Positions 18,255 through 26,249 of a DNA stretch of 64,000 nt are shown one piece after another. Position numbers and translations under genes: made by a program. Under the pieces are notes generated by a model, which ran no database searches, was not told the origin of the DNA, and saw only the letters and a list, made by a program, of their open reading frames with translations. The stretch is from an uncultured Coriobacteriaceae bacterium (GTDB lineage Bacteria; Actinomycetota; Coriobacteriia; Coriobacteriales; Atopobiaceae), in NCBI GenBank assembly GCA_902793195.1, contig CADBCS010000003.1:55731-119730 (forward strand), given 5' to 3'. The number at the start of each line of letters is the position of its first letter. The first letter of the stretch is position 1.

Positions 18255-18944
18255 TTAACTGCTAGTCTTCGTCACAGATATGTAGTTGCCTAGCGTTCGG
18301 CTCTCCGAGAACAGCACTGTCCATATTTGACCATCTGAATCATTGCCGGAAGTGCTCCACAGTCCTGATATGGAATCGCCTCTCAAAGACGATGCTCCAC
18401 TCAACCCATTCTTGGAGATTAACTCATCGACTAGCGTCTGAACGTCTTGACCGGACACTGCGGAGGAGGACAGAAATGCCATGCATTCATATCCGCCATT
18501 ATCTTCGTCTTTTGACAGCTGAATACGATCTATCCCGACTCCGCAGTCCGTCTTGTATCCCGTAATCGTGTAGAAGCGCCCGCCTTCTTTCTCCTCCACG
18601 CTCATAATTGTCTTCAGGTAGTCCATGTACTCCTTGAGCGTCTCGTCCGACATCTTCGATATGGAAGCCACGACCACGGGATCGACAAGATCTATTCCCT
18701 TAAGAAGCTCAACAGCCTCAGGATACTCCCCGTCCTTGGCGTACTGCTCGAGAATCGCCGCCGCAGCGTACTCGTGTCCCGAATCGGCCAGCTCCTTCGC
18801 CTTCGCGATGTCTGCGGCGACGGCCTCCTGGGCCTCACGGGCTTCCCTTGCCTCCTTAGACTCGCAACCAACGAGCCCGACTAGGGACATTACAAGCGCT
18901 AAGGTAGCAACGAAGACGAACCACTTCCTGTTTGTCACATGCAT
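18255..18944 (-). CDS. Lipoprotein of unknown function
   Basis: A 229-aa lipoprotein from ATG 18944, which has AGGAGG 6 bases upstream. Signal: NRKWFVFVATLALVMSLVGLVGC with lipobox LVGC. A short charged helix follows (ESKEAREAREAQEAVAADIAKAKELAD), then a TPR-like pair of helices and a mixed C-terminal domain. No enzyme motif. Probably in one unit with the lipoprotein gene downstream. Confidence 0.75.
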   Translation of the reverse strand: MHVTNRKWFVFVATLALVMSLVGLVGCESKEAREAREAQEAVAADIAKAKELADSGHEYAAAAILEQYAKDGEYPEAVELLKGIDLVDPVVVASISKMSDETLKEYMDYLKTIMSVEEKEGGRFYTITGYKTDCGVGIDRIQLSKDEDNGGYECMAFLSSSAVSGQDVQTLVDELISKNGLSGASSLRGDSISGLWSTSGNDSDGQIWTVLFSESRTLGNYISVTKTSS

Positions 18945-19490
18945 GGTATCCTCCTCATAACAAGATTCAGAAAGCATCCAGTTTGTTTAAAAGTAATCTG
19001 GCTCCTCCCCTTTGTCAAGGGCCATTCGACAGCCGGAACACAGGGCGATGTGACAGGAGCACTTCTGCACATGGACCAATCGACGCTGTGGGAAGTCACG
19101 TACAGTAAATAAGTATTCTCGCCATGAGAGTCCTACCTCGCCCATGTGCCGTCGAGCTTGGCGATTCGGCGCAGGATGCGCACACTCAACCCAACGACGT
19201 TTGTCCAGGAGACTCCCCTCTCGTCGACCAGCATCAGGACTTTCTGAACGGTCGTACATCTGCAGGCGAATTTGATCTAACTCGGCGAAATGCGATTAGC
19301 CCGATGCCCCAGGATGTCCCGGTAACACACGCTCTATCCCGCGTGGTCACCCTTTTCCTGCCGGTTGCACAGTCATCCTTGCTGCGCCAACGCATATTCT
19401 CCCTCAAGAGCTAATCTTGCAAGCAAAGGTGCTGACAGGGCGTAATGGGTGCCAACGGCCTAGAACGGGTGCCGGTTCAGTTTGGAGGGG
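18945..19490. other. Gene-poor stretch with one coding relic
   Basis: No intact gene is visible between the lipoprotein start and the 40-aa ORF. One short relic (19133-19276, listed separately) is recognisable; the frames from 19277 to 19490 have neither ribosome sites nor coding character. Confidence 0.5.
19133..19276 (-). pseudogene. Short coding relic
   Basis: A 47-codon open stretch ending in TAG with coding character (TTVQKVLMLVDERG, then LSVRILRRIAKLDGTWAR) and no start codon with a ribosome site. It may be the tail of a lost gene; family unknown. Confidence 0.3.
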
Positions 19491-19613
19491 ATGCTGAGAG
19501 ATCTTGGAGAGCATGACGGTTTGCGGCTAAATAACCAAGCATCCTACGGTAAGGACGAGGACTACACGTTTGGCTACAGCGAGGATGAGCTCGAGGAGGC
19601 CCTCAACAGCTAG
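19491..19613 (+). CDS. Possible 40-aa acidic protein or gene tail
   Basis: ORF of 40 aa ending YTFGYSEDELEEALNS. GGAGG lies only 2 bases from the ATG, too close for good initiation, so this may be the 3' end of a decayed gene rather than a gene of its own. The acidic amphipathic C-terminus supports real coding history. Confidence 0.35.
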   Translation: MLRDLGEHDGLRLNNQASYGKDEDYTFGYSEDELEEALNS

Positions 19614-19644
19614 GGCACACATAAACGGAGTCCCCTTGCCCGAC

Positions 19645-20727
19645 TTAGGAGCGGTGCGACCCTAGACTATCGCCCACCTCTTCCACCAAGTACCGTTCGG
19701 CCAACTCGTCGAGCTGCGCCACGATCTCGGAGAAGTCGCGGTTGAGGTCGAGCGTCCGGACGCCGATTCGGCTTCCGCTCATCCTGTAGCTGCCGCCTGG
19801 TTGCGCGCCCTCGTCGGTGCAGGCATAGAGTAGCATGCCGGACACCTCGTGCGAATGACCCAGCCTAGCCTGCTCGTTCTTCACGTAGGTGAATATCTGG
19901 TATAGGTTCGCGCTGTGAACGGTGTGCACCCCGAAATGTCCCTGAGTGTTGTGTGCATAGAACTTTGCATCGATGATGAGGGTGTGTTGGCCACGTCTCA
20001 GAGTGATGTCGGTCTGCATGACGGGCAGCATCCCGTCACATCCGTCGTCCAGCGCCCAGGGTACCTGCGCGGCGGACACTGAGAGCTCGGAATGCTCTTG
20101 GCGGTAGTACTCAAGGACGAAGCGCTCGTACAGCCGGCACATCTGCTCGTCGCCAAGGTAGTCCGCGAGCCTCATGCTGCCGTCACTCTCGGACTGTAAG
20201 AGGCCCCTCGCGAGGAGTTCGCACACGCCCAGCATGAGCCGGTAGGAGCGATTGGCGCGATTGAGCCTCACCGACCCCCAGTGCGCCTCTCGCAGGTCCA
20301 CGTCACCGATTCTCGCCAGTGTTCTCACGTGGGCCATGAGTTCCATGCGACGGCGCTCGTCGACCCTGCCGTGACGCGCGAGTGTGATGCAGGCGGACCT
20401 GATGATGCAATTGACCTCATTGTCTTCGCTGAACTCGTCGAACTCGCACGACACCAACTGCCGGCGGGCCATGCGTGCGCTCGCGGTCCCCATGACATCG
20501 AGTTTGCCCCTCAGCACGGGGAGCTCGCCGCTCTCGGTCACGTATTCACGATACAGTCCCTGCTTGAGCTGACGCGAGAGCCCCTTCGAGAGAATTGCGG
20601 CGAAGAGGTCGTGGACGTTGGCGAACTCCTCGGCGGCGAGGTCTGCGTACTCACGCTGGTGAAGCGCACGGAAGGCGTACGCCAGCATGTAGTACACGTT
20701 CCGTATGAGTATCGTACGGTCCCTCAT
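19645..20727 (-). CDS. mcrC: McrC-like nuclease subunit of a 5-methylcytosine restriction system
   Basis: A 360-aa McrC-family protein, the nuclease partner of the McrB motor in modification-dependent restriction. N-terminal part: RDRTILIRNVYYMLAYAFRAL; the PD-(D/E)xK core is PVMQTDITLR...LIIDAKFYAH with the D and DAK catalytic residues. The start ATG 20727 overlaps the mcrB stop (ATGA), so the two are coupled. Because mcrB is frameshifted upstream of this point, expression of McrC may be reduced and the system may be inactive. Confidence 0.85.
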   Translation of the reverse strand: MRDRTILIRNVYYMLAYAFRALHQREYADLAAEEFANVHDLFAAILSKGLSRQLKQGLYREYVTESGELPVLRGKLDVMGTASARMARRQLVSCEFDEFSEDNEVNCIIRSACITLARHGRVDERRRMELMAHVRTLARIGDVDLREAHWGSVRLNRANRSYRLMLGVCELLARGLLQSESDGSMRLADYLGDEQMCRLYERFVLEYYRQEHSELSVSAAQVPWALDDGCDGMLPVMQTDITLRRGQHTLIIDAKFYAHNTQGHFGVHTVHSANLYQIFTYVKNEQARLGHSHEVSGMLLYACTDEGAQPGGSYRMSGSRIGVRTLDLNRDFSEIVAQLDELAERYLVEEVGDSLGSHRS

Positions 20728-21619
20728 TGAGACAGGACCCCAAGAAGCCGCGATTCCCAATCGCGTGCCTTGGACGGGTCGTCAAACCAGTACTCCTCGA
20801 GCATGGGCACGATGTCGCACTCGACCACGTCCCTCAGCCAGCCCTCATCGTCTGGCACCTCGCCGCAAAGGTAGCTGTGCCCGATGCGGTACCCACGCCC
20901 TAGCGTCGGGTCGTTGGTGATCTCCACGTTGAGCGCGCGTATCTGGTCGACCAGGGCGTCGAGGTCCTCACTGCCGACCTCCTCCTGGTGCCTACGGAAG
21001 CCCTCGGACCCGAAAGCGGGCTCCATCTCGAAGAACGAGAATCGCCTACGCAGGGCGTAGTCGACGCCGGTGAGGCTGCGTCGACCGTGTTCATCATGCC
21101 GATGACGAGGACGTTCTCCGGCACGCAGAACGGCTGGCCGTCGTACGCGAGCGTGACGACGTCGCCCCGATGGTCCGCCTCTATCAGCATGAGCAGCTCT
21201 CCGAAGATCTTTGACAGGTTGCCCCGGTTGATCTCGTCGATGATGAAGAAGTAGCTGTTGCCGGCATCCCGCGCGGCGCGCTCGCAGAAGCGGTGGAACA
21301 CTCCCCTGCGCAGCTCGAACCCGTCTCCGGCGGGGCGCCACCCCATGACGAAGTCCTCGTAGGTGTAGCTCTGGTGGAACTGCACCACCTCTATACGCGC
21401 ATCGTCCTTGCGCCCCATCATCGACCACGCGAGCCTCCTCGCGCAGAACGTCTTTCCCACTCCGGGAGCGCCCTGCAGTATGACGTTCCTCTTTCGCCTG
21501 AGTAGCGCCTCGAGACGGTCGTATCTCTGCCCGGATATGTAAACTTCCGACAGGAAGTCCTCCCTACCATAGGGCTCGGCGGTTGCCGGGGAATCGACCT
21601 CGGACGGCTTCCCGCCCAC
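20724..21619 (-). pseudogene. mcrB: McrB-like AAA+ ATPase, frameshifted
   Basis: Motor of the McrBC restriction system. The first frame (from GTG 21619) gives [18 protein letters not shown], Walker [27 protein letters not shown], Walker [20 protein letters not shown] and [12 protein letters not shown], then goes out of frame. The family sequence resumes one frame over as [19 protein letters not shown] and continues to the stop. A single missing C near 21080-21084 (GTCGACGC where GTCGACCGC is expected) explains it. The short N-terminus with no separate DNA-recognition domain is normal for this subgroup. Either a true pseudogene or a sequencing error. Confidence 0.85.
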
Positions 21620-21684
21620 CGTCTCGGGAATCCCCGCGCTCGAGCGCCTCCCTCAGTCGTCCTTATCGTTTGTGCCATTGCCCC

Positions 21685-23009
21685 TCACACCATCCCGACA
21701 CGGTGCAGGAAGGAGAGCTGAACCAAGAGCTCCCGCCATCCGGCGGGCGTGAGGATGCCCGTATTCGCACGCATCATCTCCTCGATGTCGGTAATGGTGG
21801 TCTGCCCCACATCAAAGAGGAGCTGCCGGACGGACTCGAACTGTCCGCCAGAGCGGCGCTGAGCTATCCGGGCGTAGCACATGGCGGACGGACGCGTCGC
21901 CGGGATTCGCGTGAGATCGATGAGCGACATTGCGCCGAGTGTCGATCCGAGCACCTGCTCGATGTCATCCTCCGTGGTTTCCAAGTCCCGCAGACTCCAC
22001 CCGCCCCGCAAAGCGAGGCGCAAATCGACACGCACGCGCATGCACACCCTGCCTAGCAGGTTGTCGCCCCGCCAGCCAGCGAGATCCGAAAAGCCCTCGT
22101 CGCCAACGTCGATGCCGACACCCCACACCCAGTCGTATGGGGATGCTTCGGCGAGCACGGCGTTTCCGTCGCAAGAAGAGTATCCGCTATGTCCGGGTTC
22201 TGCAGGAACTTCTCGCGCACGCCCACGTATGCCAGCTGCTCGCGCACGTCACGCCACAGGGGCCCGTCATATGGGCTGACCAGTCTGCCGAGCTCCTTGG
22301 CGCTCTTGGGCGTTGGAGCCGCCAGAATCGCTTCCGCGGATTCCCAGTCGCCCATTACACGCGCCTTCTGCCACATGATCCAGTGCTCTGCGGTGGGAAA
22401 CCTCATACCGAGAAGCTCGAACCCCGCCTCGTGCCAGTTGCTGCAGAAGCCGAGGACGTCATCGGCACTCCAAAAGCCGAGCACACGATGCCCCACGTCC
22501 GCGCCGCCGCGCTCCCCCACCGCGAAGAACTCGTCCCACAGCGCGGACGCGTCTCCGCCAAGGGCCTCCACCAAGAGTATCGTGGCGAGCACCCGGTCCC
22601 TCTCGTCACTCGTCTCCGTGTACTGCCCAGGGTCCCTGTTTGCCTCCACGCTCGCCAGCACGTACCCACCCTCCGCGTGGGAGACGCGTACCCTGTACAC
22701 GCAGATGCCGGTCCAGCTACGATGGAAGCAAAGTGCGTCACCGCCGAAGTACATGAACCAGTGGTCCTCCATCGCGTGGGGCACGTGCCCCATCGCCAGG
22801 ACCTCGAACTCCTCCCGTGTTATGGGTATGTCGAGATTGATGTCCGCATGCTCCAGCGGCATGGGCGGCGTCTTCCAGTCCGAGCGAAGCGTACGCATCT
22901 CAGGGTGCTTGGAATTCGCGCTCCCGAACAACCTCTCGTTCATGTCGCCGAACCCCATCTTCCACATGGTTACGGTCCTGTTGCCATCCTCACTCGTCAT
23001 GTGCGCCAT
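21685..23009 (-). pseudogene. NADAR-domain protein with N-terminal extension, frameshifted
   Basis: The 5' frame encodes an N-terminal domain of about 155 residues (EDHWFMYFGGDALCFHRSW, GICVYRVRV) followed by the first NADAR blocks NWHEAGFELLGMRFPTAEHW and IMWQKARVMGD. Near 22163-22168 the frame is lost; the rest continues in another frame as NAVLAEASPYDWVWGVGIDVG, DNLLGRVCMRVRVDLR and a helical tail like that of the other NADAR gene. One deleted base after CTTGCGACGG would account for it. It ends 65 bases before the mcrB start and may belong to the same defence unit. The start ATG 23009 has GGAGG close upstream. Confidence 0.75.
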
Positions 23010-23190
23010 CTCCCTCCAACGTCTCCGAGACATGCTCGCTGAATCCTGAAGCATCCGGTCTCCAAGGCAGCGAAGCATTGTCCGTTACTAGAACAATTGT
23101 GGCACGGCGGGGGGACGAGATTTTCGCTCGGCGATTGATAAATCGAACAGGGCGTTACGCTCGTTAGTCTTCTATAACGTTGGCTTGACG

Positions 23191-23478
23191 CTATAGTCCG
23201 CTGGGGCTCCTACTCGTCGTCCTTAAGAACCAGTACCGCCTCATCGCTGCCAGGAGCTCCCTCGTCAAGGGATAGCCGAACCCTTCGCCGATGATGGAGT
23301 CGATTCCACAATATGGGCATAGCGCTTTGTCCACTTCGTCCTCGACCCACTCTTCAATCTCAGATGGGTCAAAGACGCGCAGGCAATAGAAGCACCCGCA
23401 TCTCTTGTCTTCTCTCAACATGGGCCCATTATTCATGGAAAACGAATGCGCCGGAATAACCCTTGCGTCCACTCCCAT
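23191..23478 (-). CDS. Small Cys-containing conserved protein (possible immunity-type)
   Basis: A 95-aa protein with two CxxC pairs (GCFYCLRVF and CPYCGIDSIIG) and an acidic linker between them (DPSEIEEWVEDEVDKA). Proteins with the pattern CxxCxxxF...W.D...CPYCGID are common in many bacteria without assigned function. It lies downstream of the HNH and DUF6985 genes on the same strand, which suggests a role in a toxin-immunity cluster, but that is only context. Confidence 0.65.
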   Translation of the reverse strand: MGVDARVIPAHSFSMNNGPMLREDKRCGCFYCLRVFDPSEIEEWVEDEVDKALCPYCGIDSIIGEGFGYPLTRELLAAMRRYWFLRTTSRSPSGL

Positions 23479-23646
23479 TCTTCATCCATGCAGTCTTGCT
23501 CCCCTTGGCATTGTAGGACATGAGGGGTGTTTGCGTAGCAAAATGAGCGCCTAAGATGACCTTAGTTAGCGACATATCGCAACGTCCGTTGAAACGATGT
23601 CGTCAAGTAGCCTTTCGTGGAAATGTCTGCGTCCCTGTCGACGCTA

Positions 23647-24012
23647 CTAAAGGTATTGGCTCTGTGGACCAACCTCGGCAAACTTCTCGTTCACGAAATG
23701 GATGGCGACACCATCTTCCGGGTCAAACGAACAATCGCATATAAGCAACACGGAATGCTCTGCCGGTTCATCCAACGCTGCCAATGTGGTTGGTCTTAAA
23801 CAGCAATAGATATCATCTACGTCCCCATGTTTTGAATCGCTATTTTGACAATACTTCTTGGTCTCAGCCAACGCATTGTCTGTGACGTCCCATTTTCTAA
23901 GGATACCCTCAATCGCTGCTGTCATAGAATTCGGAATCGGCTCGCCATGGTAATCGTATGCTATTGAGAGAGTCTTTAGCTTGCCTCAAAGGGTTACGGT
24001 AACTTCGTTCAT
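23647..24012 (-). pseudogene. DUF6985-like immunity protein with an in-frame early stop
   Basis: The natural start is ATG 24012, overlapping the stop of the HNH gene (ATGA). The frame reads eight codons, meets TGA at 23986-23988, then continues in the same frame through SIAYDYHGEPIPNSM and a 92-codon open part ending CSFDPEDGVAIHFVNEKFAEVG, the C-terminal signature of DUF6985. Translation could restart at the ATG at 23925, giving a truncated 92-aa protein. The coupling to a nuclease-toxin tail suggests that this was its immunity gene. Confidence 0.6.
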
Positions 24013-24230
24013 TCTGATGTCCTCTCATGCTCCTCGCGCGCCTTGCACTCAGCCACGCCTCCGTAATGCTTAAAGTAACTATGAATCTCCCCTGGAACGA
24101 ACTGCCTGGTCTTCATGTCGCTGCACTCGTGCGGAGTCAAATTCATCGATTTCGCCCATTTCTTAATATCCTGAGCAGTCCATTTGGTGCCATCGGCTTT
24201 CGATTGCTCTTTGTTCCATTTCTTGGCCAT
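24009..24230 (-). CDS. Orphan HNH-type nuclease toxin C-terminal domain
   Basis: A 73-aa ORF matching the tail of polymorphic-toxin HNH nucleases: DGTKWTAQDIKKWAKSMNLTPHECSDM with the His of HEC, then GEIHSYFKHYGG with two more His. In complete toxins this domain follows a long secretion and repeat part; here the frame starts 5 codons after a TGA with no ribosome site, so it appears to be a displaced toxin tip. It ends in an ATGA overlap with the DUF6985-like gene. Confidence 0.6.
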   Translation of the reverse strand: MAKKWNKEQSKADGTKWTAQDIKKWAKSMNLTPHECSDMKTRQFVPGEIHSYFKHYGGVAECKAREEHERTSE

Positions 24231-24337
24231 AGCATCGTAGACTCAATTGAAATTACCACAGTCCTTTTCAGCTGTCACTACCAGCCTGTTCTTTGTCATC
24301 CCTTTGATCTGTACCGCGAATCGGAATCAAACTCGTG

Positions 24338-24526
24338 TTATATCTCAAATGATTCCGCATCAACTCCGAGGCGATCGGCCATACTCAAGTGTTCGGACTC
24401 GCTCGCGGACTCCACTTGGGACAGTTCCTCGAGCGCTGGCCACATGCCGAAGGCATAGGCCGTGCCACACTCGTCCATGAGCCGATCACGGAGCGCGTCG
24501 CAATCATACTGGTCTCCGTAGCGCAT
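24338..24526 (-). CDS. Small acidic conserved protein
   Basis: A 62-aa protein (MRYGDQYDCDALRDRLMDECG, then HLSMADRLGVDAESFEI). GGAGG lies 8 bases before the ATG and overlaps the stop of the DUF2779 gene, so translation is coupled to it. Short acidic proteins beginning YGxxYDxxxLRDxLxDEYG occur in many Firmicutes and Coriobacteriia; their function is unknown. Confidence 0.6.
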   Translation of the reverse strand: MRYGDQYDCDALRDRLMDECGTAYAFGMWPALEELSQVESASESEHLSMADRLGVDAESFEI

Positions 24527-24531
24527 TCACG

Positions 24532-26034
24532 TCACCTCCCCTCCGCCACGTCGCGCAACCGCTGCCAGATCTTTACCATGGCGTAGGTGTCGAGCTCGCA
24601 GTAGCGCAGCAGCTGCTCACGTGTGTGCGCCGCCTCCTCGGGCTGCATCGAGGCGAGCGCGGCAAATGCGTTCATGGCCTCAGTACCGTTATGCACCCCC
24701 TCCAGCGCGTGGTAGTCGAGCTCGGGGTCGTTTGGGAACAGGGCTGGCAACACCGCCTTGATGGAGTTGAACCCTCCCATGGCACGACTGTAGTACCAGC
24801 CCTTCTGGAACGGGACAAGAAGGTCGCATATGTTGTCCGCGATATCGTTGAGGTGCGAGGCGAGGTCGGGGAACAGGGACGCGAGTTCCTTGATGCGCCC
24901 CTTCTCGAAGCTCATGTTGTAAGCGAGCGTGCAGGCGCCCGTTGGGATGTCGGCCACCAGATGCTCCGCCACCGAGCGACGCGGGTCACCGTGCTCGGTG
25001 GCGAGGAACTCGTAGTGCTCGAGCTCGCCTTCGGGCTCCCGCAACACGTGAAGCGAGTACTGCGTGGGAACCTGCTCGTACGGCCAGGTGCCGTCGAACG
25101 GCGGGATGGCGGGCTGCCACGTCTCGAAGTCGAGGAAGTACAGCGGGAACGAGAGTGTGGCAAGGAACTCAGAGACCCCCTTGCCGTTGACGGTCTCCGA
25201 GACGCCGCGCACCTCGCACTCTGCCTGAACGCGCTGGCGGGGGGCCTTCACGACGCCAGCTTCCAGCGCCTCAGGAAGCGTGACAATCCCCTTCGCCTGC
25301 AGACCGAGCGCCCTCTTCATCTGCATGCGGCTGAGGTCGAACACGCTCGGCCTGGGGATGTGCCGCCAGCACCACCCGCGGTAGCCGCACTCGTAGGGGC
25401 TCTTGCACTGCTGTCCAATCGCGAAATCGGGCTCCGCATCCTGAGCGGCAACCGATCGCATTGCCTCGATGCTGTGGGGCACCCCTGGCAGCATTTCCGC
25501 GACTTCGACCGTACAGTCACGCACCACGAAGAGCTGCTTGAGGTCCAGCTCGCCCTCGCGGACGTAGCCGCTATTGAGGTGCATGAGCGAGACACTCTTG
25601 ACCGCGAGTGCGCACTGCTGCACAACCCAGGTCTGGTACGCCATGTCGTGGTAATGGATGTCCTTGATGTGCGCGGACGACTTCACCTCCACAATGTGCA
25701 CGCCGTCTTCCTCGACGCGCAGGATGTCCACCATACAGAGGTTTCCCTCGTAGGCAAACGTGGCCTCACAAATCACGGACGTACCGGCATCGAGAAGCTC
25801 CTGTGTGCGCTCGACCATACCGTTGAAGTCGGTCGCGTTGAATTCCATTTCCACGTAATCGCCGTAGTATCCCATCGCGAGGTCACCGACCTCGTTTCCG
25901 GTCTCCAGAATCGCCTCGTTCATCACGGACTCATCGAACTGCTCGCGCATGTGTAGATCCATCCAGAGCATCTTGGGGCACTGGACACCCTTGGTGTAGC
26001 GCGACTTGGAGAGGTTGATGCTGCCTGCCATTTC
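24532..26034 (-). CDS. DUF2779 nuclease-like protein
   Basis: A 500-aa protein. The N-terminal half is a Cas4/RecB-like PD-(D/E)xK domain (LSKSRYTKGVQCPKMLWMDL, VDILRVEEDGVHIVEVKSSA) with a Cys cluster (C in QCPKMLW; CGYRGWCW). The C-terminal DUF2779 part looks like an RNase H-type nuclease domain (FLDFETWQPAIPPFDGTWPYEQVPTQYSLH, LAYNMSFEKGRIKEL, YYSRAMGGFNSIKAVLPAL, LLRYCELDTYAMVKIWQ). Proteins of this kind often lie in defence or repair islands, but no reaction has been assigned. ATG 26034 is chosen from the family start (MAGSINLSKSRYTKG). Confidence 0.8.
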   Translation of the reverse strand, partial: EMAGSINLSKSRYTKGVQCPKMLWMDLHMREQFDESVMNEAILETGNEVGDLAMGYYGDYVEMEFNATDFNGMVERTQELLDAGTSVICEATFAYEGNLCMVDILRVEEDGVHIVEVKSSAHIKDIHYHDMAYQTWVVQQCALAVKSVSLMHLNSGYVREGELDLKQLFVVRDCTVEVAEMLPGVPHSIEAMRSVAAQDAEPDFAIGQQCKSPYECGYRGWCWRHIPRPSVFDLSRMQMKRALGLQAKGIVTLPEALEAGVVKAPRQRVQAECEVRGVSETVNGKGVSEFLATLSFPLYFLDFETWQPAIPPFDGTWPYEQVPTQYSLHVLREPEGELEHYEFLATEHGDPRRSVAEHLVADIPTGACTLAYNMSFEKGRIKELASLFPDLASHLNDIADNICDLLVPFQKGWYYSRAMGGFNSIKAVLPALFPNDPELDYHALEGVHNGTEAMNAFAALASMQPEEAAHTREQLLRYCELDTYAMVKIWQRLRDVAEGR

Positions 26035-26249
26035 CTTCTCACCACCTTCGAGTGATCTGATGTTGTCACAGACATCATAGGACATGCATGGGACAGCAAT
26101 TCGAGGCAAGACCCATTGGTCGTTTTCGCGGGCTGGCCAAAGCATCAAACGATAAGGCCCCGTAGCGGACAACCACAGGCGCTATCTCTGGTGAGATGCC
26201 CCAATCCAAAACCGCGCAGGGCAACCATCACCTTTCGTATCGCATCACA

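Noticed and set aside
24625..25956. 443-codon open frame on the plus strand
   Set aside because: Entirely antisense to the DUF2779 gene, which has clear domain motifs; the plus-strand product has no family features and odd composition.
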